A DNA stretch of 64,000 nucleotides. Source: Fructobacillus papyriferae (GTDB lineage Bacteria; Bacillota; Bacilli; Lactobacillales; Lactobacillaceae). A model generated the notes under the pieces. That model worked only from the letters and a program-made list of their open reading frames with translations, did not search any database and was not told where the DNA came from. Shown here one piece after another: positions 6,457-13,716 of this stretch. Positions within the stretch are counted from its first letter, which is position 1. Each line of letters opens with the position of its first letter. Location of the stretch: contig NZ_JAAMFI010000001.1 of assembly GCF_018437225.1 (NCBI RefSeq), positions 620,001-684,000 of the forward strand. The letters are read 5' to 3'. The position numbers and the translations under genes were made by a program.

Positions 6457-6819
6457 ATGACGCTTTTTGAAAATATCAAAGAAATATCGAAAAAAAGAGG
6501 AATCAACCTTAAAACGGTTGCCAAAGAATCCGGTCTTGGAGAAAACGCCATTTATAGATGGAAAACTGAAACGCCCCGTATTGATTCGCTTAAAAAAGTC
6601 GCTAATACACTAAATGTTGATGTTAAAGAACTACTTGGAGATGATGCCATTGATCATACGCGAATAGAAGATTCTTTTGATAATATCCAAATCGCCGGTA
6701 TGTTCCGTAAATATACTGAGGATAACCACCTCAGTTCTGACGAAAAAGAAAAATTAGTGGATGATATTTCAGATTACATGAAATTCAGAGCAGAACGAAT
6801 TGCTAAAGAAAGAGAATAA
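6457..6819 (+). CDS. XRE-family lysogenic repressor (ImmR/CI type)
   Basis: 120 aa. The N-terminal helix-turn-helix (LKTVAKESGLGENAIYRWKT, residues about 19-38) is followed by a short helical C-terminus with no peptidase domain. AAAGGAG precedes the ATG. It is followed after 3 nt by an ImmA-type metallopeptidase gene. The pair resembles the ImmR-ImmA system, in which the protease cleaves the repressor to induce the element. The gene is intact, so prophage A may still give immunity. Confidence 0.85.
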   Translation: MTLFENIKEISKKRGINLKTVAKESGLGENAIYRWKTETPRIDSLKKVANTLNVDVKELLGDDAIDHTRIEDSFDNIQIAGMFRKYTEDNHLSSDEKEKLVDDISDYMKFRAERIAKERE

Positions 6820-6822
6820 ACA

Positions 6823-7584
6823 ATGAGCAATTACGAAGAAGTCATAAAAAAAGCCGATTCATACTCAAAAATATTCCAAACCAAATATATGGGGTCAAAG
6901 GACCTAAGTCAGTATGCGCTTTCCATGCAGGCAGATAGTTTTGCAAACGTCGTAATTGACGAAATTGGACATGTGGATTTTTTTAAATTCAATAATGAAG
7001 ACTTGCTTGGTTTTGCTTTTTCTGATGAATACGAATCAACAATTGTTATTAATGAAAGGCTACACTACAAAAATCAAGACGTTCGACTAGGATTTACAAT
7101 CGCACATGAAATTGGACATGTGGTTTTAGGACATCCGATATCAAAAACGTTCACAATCAGTGAAAGTTTGTATGATGAAACCAATCATTATGAATTTGAA
7201 GCAAATACTTTCGCAGCTAACCTTTTACTTCCATTCAATGTTTTTTGTAGACAAATTAATAAAGGATTCCATTTGAAGCAGATTAGTGCAGCTTCTAAAA
7301 TTTCAAAATCGGTAGTCACGAACAGAATAAAATCTATACTGTCTAGACGATTTCTACTTTCAGAAGAAGATGTAAACTTTATATATGAAGAGTATGCACA
7401 ATGTAATAATAAATACTCAGTTAAAAAAAGTATGCTTCATAGAATGTTGGATCAATACAATATGTTGTATTCTGTTCAGCAGCAATCTAGTTTGTATGTA
7501 AGGCTTCAACAATTCGGGAATACAATTGCCAACGACGTTCTTCATTTCCACAATTCGATTTATAATCAAGAAGAACTTGCGTAA
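6823..7584 (+). CDS. ImmA/IrrE-family metallopeptidase
   Basis: 253 aa with the zinc-binding motif HEIGHVVLGH (residues about 96-105) and a downstream glutamate-rich stretch (NHYEFEANTFAANLLLP) typical of the family. It probably cleaves the neighbouring repressor. The C-terminal 90 residues are not recognised. It is intact and co-transcribed with the repressor. Confidence 0.88.
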   Translation: MSNYEEVIKKADSYSKIFQTKYMGSKDLSQYALSMQADSFANVVIDEIGHVDFFKFNNEDLLGFAFSDEYESTIVINERLHYKNQDVRLGFTIAHEIGHVVLGHPISKTFTISESLYDETNHYEFEANTFAANLLLPFNVFCRQINKGFHLKQISAASKISKSVVTNRIKSILSRRFLLSEEDVNFIYEEYAQCNNKYSVKKSMLHRMLDQYNMLYSVQQQSSLYVRLQQFGNTIANDVLHFHNSIYNQEELA

Positions 7585-7610
7585 CTTTTAAGATCATATT
7601 GAAAATTTGA

Positions 7611-7633
7611 TATGTGCAGTACGGAACCACGTA
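7611..7633 (+). promoter_or_regulatory. conserved leader hairpin before the membrane-protein gene
   Basis: A five-pair stem closes an 11-nt loop CAGTACGGAAC. Prophage B has the same hairpin (42223-42243, loop CAGGACGGAAA) before its unrelated membrane-anchored protein gene. One pair differs as U-G versus C-G. Confidence 0.5.
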
Positions 7634-7655
7634 AAAAACTGAACGGGAGAGAGAA

Positions 7656-8204
7656 GTGAAGTCAAAACGTTTTTATCAACATGTATGGTTCTGGATCATG
7701 GCATTAATAACAATTTTCGCAATTGGATTTGCTACATACGTTGCAAATAATGACGGGCAATTACCTACATTTTGTAAGTCGAAGACAAGTAATAAATGGC
7801 ATTTTAGAGGAAATACATATTACGCTGGTAAACTGAACACAACTTTCACTTCCGGAGAAATAATCGATGGAATGAACGGCACAAAGGTTTTCATTTTACA
7901 TGGAAAAATGACTAACGTATCGAAAGAAGAAGCTGATGCGTCAGCAATGTATGCAGTCGTTCATGCTTATCAAAAAACAAATTCAACAAATCAGAAGCTA
8001 GATCCAGGCGTTCCTGCTGTTAATGATGATTTTAGTGTTCCTTATCAAACTGAAAGTGATAACTTAAACCAGAAAGTTTTGCCAGGTAAAACGGTTCCTG
8101 TTGTACTTGAATACACGCTTGTTAATAATAATCCAATCAACGTAACTTTCGAAGATGCAAAGTTCAATAAAGTTGGAAGCAAGTCATATAAAATTAAGAT
8201 GTAA
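7656..8204 (+). CDS. membrane-anchored extracellular protein, DUF5067-like Ig-like fold
   Basis: 182 aa from GTG 7656 (GGGAGAGAGAA upstream). Residues 9-28 are a single N-terminal membrane anchor (WFWIMALITIFAIGFATYV) without a lipobox. The outer part (GTKVFILHGKMTNVSKEEADAS through GKTVPVVLEYTLVNNNP) looks like the Ig-like DUF5067 found in lactic acid bacteria. Standing directly before int in a lysogenic transcript suggests superinfection exclusion or host conversion. That role is inferred from position only. Confidence 0.65.
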   Translation: MKSKRFYQHVWFWIMALITIFAIGFATYVANNDGQLPTFCKSKTSNKWHFRGNTYYAGKLNTTFTSGEIIDGMNGTKVFILHGKMTNVSKEEADASAMYAVVHAYQKTNSTNQKLDPGVPAVNDDFSVPYQTESDNLNQKVLPGKTVPVVLEYTLVNNNPINVTFEDAKFNKVGSKSYKIKM

Positions 8205-8209
8205 TCAAT

Positions 8210-8254
8210 GCCCTTTTGGGCGTACATACCTACCGAAAGGCCTAGGCCTTTTTA
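8210..8254 (+). terminator. conserved int leader: GCCC-UUUU-GGGC hairpin, GUACAUA, and terminator
   Basis: Hairpin 8210-8221 is followed by GTACATACCTACCGA, then the palindrome AAAGGCCTAGGCCTTT with a T-rich tail (8236-8254). Nearly the same sequence stands before the prophage B integrase (42831-42876). It separates int from the upstream gene. Confidence 0.65.
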
Positions 8255-8277
8255 TTTTTACCTAAAAGGAGGAAATC

Positions 8278-9330
8278 ATGGCTATTTCGAAGCGTGAAAG
8301 CACTTGGCAAGTTCGAGTTTCTTACAAAGATAATAATGGAAATTATAAACGTAAGACCAAAGGTGGATTCAAAACAAAATGAGAATCCATGGCGTGGGAA
8401 ACGGACCAAGACCATGACAAGTACCACAACAAAATGAACATAAAAGATGGCATGTTTTCTGACCTATATTGGTCATGGTATGAAACATTCAAAGAACCTC
8501 ACCTTGAAACCAATGCAAAAAGTACTTACAAGCAAGGATTCAACTCACTGAAAAAGCACTTTAATGATGTTGATATTACTGAAGTCAAGGCATCCATGTT
8601 TCAGCGAGCTATTAACGACTATGGAAAAACACATGCCATGATTACCGTTTCAAAGGTAAAAAACGTTATACAGCAATTTGTAAGATATGCTGTTGACGAA
8701 GAATATATTGGACGAGATTTTACTAGAAGCACAAAAAGTTATTCTGCCATACCATCAAAAGATAAATCGTTGAAGTTTCTTGAAAACGATGAACTAGAAT
8801 TATTAAAGAAAAACACCTTGGAATCTGATGATGTAACATCTCACATGATATTGACGGGCATTTATTCAGGATGCCGCTATTCTGAAGTAGCAGCTCTTGG
8901 TAAAGATGATTTTGATTTTAAAAATAAAACACTAACAATCAACAAAGCTTGGCAAGCAACTGACCGTGAGATTAAGAAGACAAAAACACCTTACTCTGTT
9001 CGAACGATTGACATGCCAGAAAGACTCTTTGAAATCGCTAAAAATTGGAAGTTCGGCGAACACTTTGCATTTACTTACGATGACCAAACACCACCAACTA
9101 ATAATGCCTGCAATAAGAAGTTAGCTAAATTATTAGGCAACGATTCAAAGACCGTCACATTCCACGCTCTTAGGCACACACGCTTCATATCTACTGCTAA
9201 TGATATTGCTCTACAATACGTTAGCGAGCGTCTTGGACACTCTGGTATTAATATTACGTTGCGTACCTACACACATCTTTTGGAAGACAAGCGAACTACT
9301 GAACGTGAAAAAAAACAATTCAACTTCTAG
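8278..9330 (+). pseudogene. int: tyrosine integrase pseudogene of prophage A
   Basis: The reading frame starts at ATG 8278 (AAAGGAGG upstream). It is the close homologue of the intact integrase 42899-43963. Lesions: a TGA at codon 35 (8380-8382). Two compensating small deletions change the conserved HTHASYLLAND to HTRFISTAND next to the RH catalytic site. A-run insertion near 9308 replaces the C-terminus. The catalytic Arg region (SGCRYSE) and the Tyr (RTYTHLL) remain. An internal ATG (8389) opens a 313-codon frame, but the damaged active site makes activity unlikely. Confidence 0.9.
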
Positions 9331-9455
9331 AAGGTTTTTAAACCTTCTTTTTTTATTTATGGCAAATTATTCCTCAGTAAATATTCAAATCAAAAATAGA
9401 GCAAACAGAAACGCTGATAAACACTCAGTTTACTTTAGTTTACCTCAGCTAAAAT

Positions 9456-9476
9456 TGTGGCAAAAATGTGGCAAAT
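9456..9476. promoter_or_regulatory. integrase arm-type repeats of prophage A, int side
   Basis: Two TGTGGCAAA direct repeats identical to those at 1392-1415. A nearby pair of AGTTTAC repeats (9427-9442) and GTAAACTGACG (9492-9502) is shared with prophage B (44036-44053 and 44111-44121). Confidence 0.6.
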
Positions 9477-9579
9477 CATTGGAAAATATAAGTAAACTGA
9501 CGTTAACTTACAATAACAAGAAACCATTATAAACGCTTTTATACCAACGTTTACAAAGAAAAAAAGGCCATCTTCCAGA

Positions 9580-9611
9580 AATCCTAGAAAATGGCCGAAA
9601 AGGTGGTAACC
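9580..9611 (-). repeat. att core, middle copy (junction of prophages A and B)
   Basis: A 32-bp core identical to 1322-1353 and 44189-44220. On its left are the arm repeats of A. On its right, at 9649-9675, are those of B. It is thus the shared junction of two tandem elements. Confidence 0.92.
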
Positions 9612-9648
9612 ACGTTAATCGTTGCTTTAATACCAGTAGTTTTATACG

Positions 9649-9675
9649 TTTTGGTCTTAATTTGGTCTAAATATT
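9649..9675. promoter_or_regulatory. integrase arm-type repeats of prophage B, distal side
   Basis: Two copies of TTTGGTCTTAA/TTTGGTCTAAA in tandem, matching 44062-44088 beside the B integrase. They differ from the TGTGGCAAA repeats of A. Confidence 0.6.
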
Positions 9676-9746
9676 AAAGATTGATATTTTGCAATAATTG
9701 AGAACGGCTAATTTAAACTTGGGGCATGTTTTAAAATAAACCTTCC

Positions 9747-10019
9747 TTATTTATATAGATTTACTGTTAAATTATACTTTATCTTCAAAACTTCAACAGC
9801 ATCCATGACTGCGTCAACATTTCCTGGATTATACGATGCTACTTCACGAGAAATAGTGGCCCGCCCAATCTTGTTCCATTCAAAAAAGACATTGATGTCA
9901 TGCTTAAACTCTGGCATTACGACACGAATAGCATAAATGGTGTTTGGTTGTTTCTTCCATAACGGTTCAATCTCTTTAAAAACTTCCCAAGCTATTTGTT
10001 TACTATCCTTCTTTGCCAA
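9747..10019 (-). CDS. hypothetical protein (90 aa)
   Basis: The start is uncertain: a TTG at 10019 overlaps the previous gene by 17 nt. The protein is mixed alpha/beta with no recognised motif (WEVFKEIEPLWKKQPNTIYAIRVVMPEF). It is last in a four-gene minus-strand unit (10431 to 9747) at the attachment-site end of the phage, an accessory position. Confidence 0.55.
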   Translation of the reverse strand: MAKKDSKQIAWEVFKEIEPLWKKQPNTIYAIRVVMPEFKHDINVFFEWNKIGRATISREVASYNPGNVDAVMDAVEVLKIKYNLTVNLYK

Positions 10020-10185
10020 TATTCTTACTTCTTTCTTCTATCAATTTAGTCAATTCCTTTAAGTCTTCTTCTGTGGCTAAATTTCGAATAAATGATCGTG
10101 ACGTGGAACGATACTTCAAGTACTTACTATGTTCCTTATTTTTTTCCTGCCAAAGTTTATTTTTTTCTGTTTGTGTTAGTGCCAT
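10003..10185 (-). CDS. small basic helical protein
   Basis: 60 aa, strongly charged: KYLKYRSTSRSFIRNLATEEDL then KELTKLIEERSKN. The pattern recalls small plasmid or phage DNA-binding or antitoxin-type proteins, but no fold can be confirmed. It lies between a membrane-peptide gene and a 90-aa gene, overlapping the latter, which would fit a toxin-antitoxin pair without proving it. Confidence 0.5.
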   Translation of the reverse strand: MALTQTEKNKLWQEKNKEHSKYLKYRSTSRSFIRNLATEEDLKELTKLIEERSKNIGKEG

Positions 10186-10272
10186 TTAAATCACCCATGC
10201 AATAACTGCAATCACAAGCGCCAAAACGCTAATAGCCAATGTAATATAGTTATATTTTGTTTTCTTGTTCAT
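10186..10272 (-). CDS. 28-aa single-span membrane peptide
   Basis: MNKKTKYNYITLAISVLALV followed by IAVIAWVI: a short basic N-terminus and one membrane helix. The stop codon abuts the next gene's ATG. No strong ribosome-binding site is seen. It resembles membrane-active type I toxins or small holin-like peptides in architecture only. Confidence 0.45.
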   Translation of the reverse strand: MNKKTKYNYITLAISVLALVIAVIAWVI

Positions 10273-10293
10273 AATTTGTTAATATGAAGGTAC

Positions 10294-10314
10294 ACAAAAC
10301 AGCCCTTGCGGGCT
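10294..10314 (-). terminator. weak terminator between the two small-peptide genes
   Basis: On the minus strand AGCCC-GCAA-GGGCT is followed by GTTTTG. It lies between the 36-aa gene and the 28-aa gene, so downstream genes may depend on readthrough. Confidence 0.5.
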
Positions 10315-10320
10315 GACTGT

Positions 10321-10431
10321 TCATTTGAACAGGTTTGATAATAAGCTGATTAGTGCAGCGATTAAGTTGATTACAGCAACTTGTCGCATAATTCTTGCAT
10401 TGGTCAGCTTTTTTCTTTTGTGTTTCTTCAT
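10321..10431 (-). CDS. 36-aa basic/hydrophobic peptide
   Basis: MKKHKRKKLTNARIMRQVAV then INLIAALISLLSNLFK: a strongly basic N-terminus and an amphipathic or membrane C-terminus. It has a strong GGAGGAAAG site and a good promoter (10457-10485). Size and composition suggest a membrane-acting peptide, perhaps a toxin of a type I system. No antisense RNA has been identified. Confidence 0.6.
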   Translation of the reverse strand: MKKHKRKKLTNARIMRQVAVINLIAALISLLSNLFK

Positions 10432-10456
10432 ATCTTTCCTCCTTCCTATACTTATT

Positions 10457-10485
10457 ATAATACTACTGATAGTACTATTTGTCAA
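10457..10485 (-). promoter_or_regulatory. promoter of the small-peptide unit
   Basis: TTGACA and TATTAT separated by 17 nt on the minus strand. The spacer contains repeated AGTA motifs (10463-10478) that could be an operator. Confidence 0.6.
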
Positions 10486-10512
10486 CATTTTTTAGACTTT
10501 TTTGGCACAAAA

Positions 10513-10550
10513 AAAAGACGGGCACACGTCTGCGTTTTCCCCGTCTTTTT
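10513..10550. terminator. bidirectional terminator
   Basis: GACGGG (10517-10522) pairs with CCCGTC (10540-10545). A-run on the left and T-run on the right allow use on both strands. Confidence 0.7.
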
Positions 10551-10611
10551 CGCTATCCCACTGCGTACAGCCCGAGTAGCTTTCTAATAAATTAGATTAG
10601 GTCATTGTATA

Positions 10612-10645
10612 CAAAAAGACCTACTTAATTGCAGGTCTTTTTGTA
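10612..10645. terminator. bidirectional terminator after the 39-aa gene
   Basis: AAAAAGACCT and AGGTCTTTTT form a 10-bp stem around CTTAATTGC-like loop bases. It lies just beyond the stop at 10650. Confidence 0.75.
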
Positions 10646-10649
10646 TAAT

Positions 10650-10769
10650 CTAAGCTCTTCGGTAGTTACCAAACAAATCCTCCGAATAAACTTTGTCTCT
10701 ATTTTCGACTACTTTATTCTGAATTTCTTTAGTTAATTCTTTTGAGTATGCTTCAAATATTTTTTCCAT
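10650..10769 (-). CDS. hypothetical protein (39 aa)
   Basis: Start chosen at ATG 10769 because GAGGTG lies six nt upstream. A further-upstream ATG has no such site. Charged helical protein (MEKIFEAYSKELTKEIQNKV) with no recognised function. It follows the 188-aa membrane protein gene and may be co-transcribed with it. Confidence 0.5.
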   Translation of the reverse strand: MEKIFEAYSKELTKEIQNKVVENRDKVYSEDLFGNYRRA

Positions 10770-10841
10770 CTGATTCACCTCTTTATTCCTATAATCATCT
10801 TTACAAATAATTTTCATTATGTCAACAATCAAAAAATATAA

Positions 10842-11408
10842 TTACTTTTTCCAATTATCATATAATGTCCTAATATTAATAAACGGTACCTCATCAGTTA
10901 TTAAATGATCAAAAACATCTTTATTCCGTTCTATAAAATTACAAAATACGTTATGAACTGCATTATATATTAATGAATCATCAACCAATCCATAATTAAT
11001 ATATACAGAAACATGTTCTAAACTATTAAATGTTTTTAATAAGTTAGATTCCATTTTGGTTGCCAATACTATCTGATCAACTAACTCACTAGGCAAATCT
11101 TCAACGGTTATTATATTCGCTAATCCGGATTCTTTTGAAGCTTTATTAATAGCATCAACAGCCTTTTTCTTATTCTTTGGTATTTCTTCATAAACTTCTT
11201 GTTCGTATTTTCCCATATCAGGTATTATACGATTGGAAAATATTTCTAGAACTTGAATGGACGTAAGTATAATCCGCCTATCCTCACTCTTAGATTGAAT
11301 AATTTTACCTTCTTTATATGTTTTAATCGTTAAAAATAGTCCAATAACACCTACTACTGTTGCTAATGCAGAAAATATCTGTAGTACTTTTAATATTAAG
11401 TCTAGCAC
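10842..11408 (-). CDS. accessory membrane-anchored protein
   Basis: 188 aa. One N-terminal membrane helix (residues 4-28, VLQIFSALATVVGVIGLFLT) is followed by a long cytoplasmic helical domain. The layout resembles DUF4760-type proteins. It lies between the lysis genes and the att site, where phages carry cargo genes for superinfection exclusion or defence. It is more AT-rich than the late genes, which suggests separate acquisition. Confidence 0.6.
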   Translation of the reverse strand: MLDLILKVLQIFSALATVVGVIGLFLTIKTYKEGKIIQSKSEDRRIILTSIQVLEIFSNRIIPDMGKYEQEVYEEIPKNKKKAVDAINKASKESGLANIITVEDLPSELVDQIVLATKMESNLLKTFNSLEHVSVYINYGLVDDSLIYNAVHNVFCNFIERNKDVFDHLITDEVPFINIRTLYDNWKK

Positions 11409-11483
11409 GTTAAAACTCTCTTCACTATAATGTATGTCAAATTATACCAGTGATATGCACAGGGTAAAAGCCTTATTTAGTTG

Positions 11484-11505
11484 ATTTATGTACGCCCCGA
11501 AGGGC
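11484..11505 (-). promoter_or_regulatory. post-stop UUCG hairpin plus GUACAUA
   Basis: Five nt after the endolysin stop, the minus strand reads GCCC-UUCG-GGGC then GUACAUAAA. On the plus strand the same bases with T6 would act as a terminator for antisense transcription. Confidence 0.6.
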
Positions 11506-11509
11506 TTTT

Positions 11510-12550
11510 TTATTCGTGATTCCAGAACTTGTCAGCGTCAAACCAGATGATACCGTTACCGTCTAAGAAGTCAATACCAACTGCATTAGCTGAACGGTCG
11601 TACTTATCAATCGTGCCACGTTGGTTGTTCTTCTTGAATGCGACACGATGGCCATCTTCAAATGAACGGCCGTCCATGTCGTCCAAGTCATCCAACAGCT
11701 TAGTTGGAATACCATTATGCGACCAGTCGAATGGGTCAGCACACAACTCTTCCGACTTAACCTGATAAATATCATTTTGTAACTCACATGTATCAATCAC
11801 AAACGATCCTGCGAGGATGAACTTGTTAGCCACGCTGATAAACTTATCAATCGCAGAAGTTGCAGGCTCGCTTCGAAACGTCGCTTGGTTATCACTAGGT
11901 TGTGAGTCGCTACCCGTTCCACCGGCTAGCTTATCCCACGTCCCTTCATCGCCATAGAAGACGGAACGATCATATGGAACAGAATCATATTGCCACATCG
12001 TGACTGTTGACCAGTACTTCAACACGTTAAAATGGTGGCTGTCTTCCCACTCTTGCAACTCTTGTGAGTATGGCGAACCGTCATTACTTGGGTAGTCAGC
12101 TACCCACAGTGGGCGGTCTTTCATGTCGTTCCATGTGTAACCGCTTTGAATGTCTGCATAGCCGATATACAACCAAGTTGTCTTGCCCGTCTTGGCGTCG
12201 ATATAATCCGCAATCGCCTTTGGTTCATTGCCCGTCAACGTTGGATATTGCGTACGGTTTGACATGTTTTCAAAGTCGAGCATAAGGGCTACGCCAGCTT
12301 GATTAGCATACCCACCGATCGTATCCAAGAAATATTGGGCCTGCGTATTGTTATCAACACCGGCATTGATGAAATGGTACAACCCCAACTTCTTACCAGC
12401 GTTAAGAACTTTTTGCGCCTGTGTCTGCCAATTTGGGTTCACATAATAGTTACCCTCTGTGACTTTAACAATCACAGCGTTGTTATCTGCAACAATTCCG
12501 TCAATATTGTCACCCTGGTGTGAAGAAACATCGCCTACGTATAATGTCAT
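11510..12550 (-). CDS. endolysin, GH25 lysozyme with C-terminal wall-binding domain
   Basis: 346 aa. Residues 1-210 are a glycoside hydrolase family 25 muramidase: DVSSHQG at 7-13 (catalytic Asp region), VIVKVTEG, and LMLDFENM with the catalytic acidic pair, and WLYIGYAD. After a serine/glycine linker (about 212-235) comes a domain sharing NGIPTKLLDD, GRSFEDG and IWFDADKF with the endolysin remnant of prophage A, probably a cell-wall-binding module. No signal peptide is seen, so release depends on the holin, whose stop overlaps this ATG. Cleaves the glycan backbone of peptidoglycan at lysis. Confidence 0.93.
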   Translation of the reverse strand: MTLYVGDVSSHQGDNIDGIVADNNAVIVKVTEGNYYVNPNWQTQAQKVLNAGKKLGLYHFINAGVDNNTQAQYFLDTIGGYANQAGVALMLDFENMSNRTQYPTLTGNEPKAIADYIDAKTGKTTWLYIGYADIQSGYTWNDMKDRPLWVADYPSNDGSPYSQELQEWEDSHHFNVLKYWSTVTMWQYDSVPYDRSVFYGDEGTWDKLAGGTGSDSQPSDNQATFRSEPATSAIDKFISVANKFILAGSFVIDTCELQNDIYQVKSEELCADPFDWSHNGIPTKLLDDLDDMDGRSFEDGHRVAFKKNNQRGTIDKYDRSANAVGIDFLDGNGIIWFDADKFWNHE

Positions 12551-12861
12551 TACTTAGCCTCCTTATTTAACTGCGCCACTGCCTGTTCAATAACCGCTGA
12601 TAGCTGTTCCTGTGAGAACTTACCTGCTAGCTTGTTTGCCACGAGTCGCTGCGAAACGAAATCAATCGCCTCCTGCTTCTTCTGTGTGCCAGCTAGATCA
12701 CTCTTTTCAAGCAAAGCAACGGCCTGGTCTGCCCAGGTAAGCAATAGCTGGACGTTCCCATTCTTCGTCTTCGTTCGCAACCAGCGAATCAAGGCGTGCT
12801 CTGCCGGTGCAGCAACGGCCGCAAAAGCCAATGACAACACCAATGTATCGGTTAAATTCAT
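12550..12861 (-). CDS. holin, LLH family
   Basis: 103 aa with one N-terminal hydrophobic segment (residues 5-20) and a charged amphipathic C-terminal half ending QLNKEAK, matching phage LL-H-type holins in size and layout. Its last base overlaps the endolysin start. Holins form membrane lesions that release the endolysin. Confidence 0.8.
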   Translation of the reverse strand: MNLTDTLVLSLAFAAVAAPAEHALIRWLRTKTKNGNVQLLLTWADQAVALLEKSDLAGTQKKQEAIDFVSQRLVANKLAGKFSQEQLSAVIEQAVAQLNKEAK

Positions 12862-12887
12862 CTTTATTCCTCCAATAAAAAAGACGA

Positions 12888-13181
12888 CTAATTAGCCGTC
12901 ATCAATTCATCAATTTTGTTAGTCAAACTACGGACTTCGATTCGCAACTCTCGATTTTCGTTCGTTAAGTTTTCGTTGTCTGTCCGTAACTTTTTGATTT
13001 CCGTGTTAAGATCGCTAACCTGTAACGAAAGGTCTTTCACTAAGTCACTTTGAGCTTTAAACATCAGGCTCAACGTGTCATCATGTTTTTGTGTTGTGTC
13101 CTCACGTTTCCCTCGCCAAGCAAAAAAGGCGGTGGCAATTGTCCCAATCACAGCAAAAAAAGCACCTAGATTTTCAAACAT
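12888..13181 (-). CDS. membrane-anchored coiled-coil lysis-module protein
   Basis: 97 aa from ATG 13181 (GGAGGTGAGC directly upstream). One membrane helix (residues 4-21) then a long coiled coil (about 35-95) with heptad leucines. It is found in the lysis cassette of many lactic phages. The role is unknown, possibly a second holin component. Confidence 0.65.
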   Translation of the reverse strand: MFENLGAFFAVIGTIATAFFAWRGKREDTTQKHDDTLSLMFKAQSDLVKDLSLQVSDLNTEIKKLRTDNENLTNENRELRIEVRSLTNKIDELMTAN

Positions 13182-13575
13182 GCTCACCTCCCTTCAACTT
13201 ATAACGTGGTTCGTCCCATGCACTAAGAAACACGTTTAGTGTGATAATTCCAAAGATAAATGGAACAATCGTGACATTGTTTGTCACATAATCGTTAATA
13301 GCATAGCTAAACGTCAGGGCTGTCCACATACCACCAGATAAAGCAATCAATACTAACCGAATGCGATACCAATAGAAGTCCCAAAGAGAGTTAACTAGTA
13401 GCACTACTCCAACTGTGATGTACAGCATTCCAAAAGGTGCATCATCTAGTAACCCTAGTGCGGGTGGCAACCGAATATCAAGTTGCTGGTAGTGCAACAT
13501 AACCACAAGACCAACAACAATTTCCTCAACCGCAATGGTTACCCACTGACGATTTTTCCAAAAATGTCGCTTCAT
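13174..13575 (-). CDS. membrane protein of the lysis module
   Basis: 133 aa with about four hydrophobic segments (residues 12-27, 48-64, 70-92, 103-118). Its end overlaps the next gene's start. It could be an additional holin or antiholin. No family motif is recognised. Confidence 0.6.
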   Translation of the reverse strand: MKRHFWKNRQWVTIAVEEIVVGLVVMLHYQQLDIRLPPALGLLDDAPFGMLYITVGVVLLVNSLWDFYWYRIRLVLIALSGGMWTALTFSYAINDYVTNNVTIVPFIFGIITLNVFLSAWDEPRYKLKGGEHV

Positions 13576-13584
13576 TTAACCTCC

Positions 13585-13716
13585 TTAAAACGAATACAAA
13601 GTACCAGTGATTTGCTGGTATTGGTCCGCTGTGATAACCTCTCCGATTACCCAATTCTTAAGACTATCGTTGCTTTCTAGTCCCATCTCATACCAATTTT
13701 TTAAAACGTCAAACAT
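13585..13716 (-). CDS. XkdX-family protein
   Basis: 43 aa. NWYEMGLESNDSLKNWVIGE then ITADQYQQITG is the classic XkdX pattern. These tiny proteins follow tail-fibre genes in many phages of Firmicutes. Its ATG overlaps the preceding gene's TGA. Confidence 0.88.
   Translation of the reverse strand: MFDVLKNWYEMGLESNDSLKNWVIGEVITADQYQQITGTLYSF

Larger units (their letters stand above)
1322..9611. mobile_element. prophage A: deleted, decayed prophage integrated at tRNA-Cys
   Basis: Bounded by two copies of the 32-bp att core. The near-identical stretch extends to about 77 bp (1277-1353 and 9536-9611). It holds an integrase pseudogene, a membrane-anchored protein gene, a repressor/ImmA pair, a broken cro, an antirepressor, several small early genes (mostly broken), an erf::endolysin chimera, a structured RNA and one accessory gene. 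All packaging, head and tail genes are gone. It cannot be autonomous. Confidence 0.9.

Noticed and set aside
8389-9330. An intact 313-aa integrase for prophage A starting at an internal ATG.
   Set aside because: The true start lies at 8278 with a strong ribosome-binding site and a TGA at codon 35. The catalytic region and C-terminus are also damaged relative to the intact copy.
10003-10185. A defined toxin-antitoxin pair formed by the 60-aa and 90-aa genes.
   Set aside because: Small overlapping genes fit such a pair, but no toxin or antitoxin motif can be recognised, so no function is claimed.
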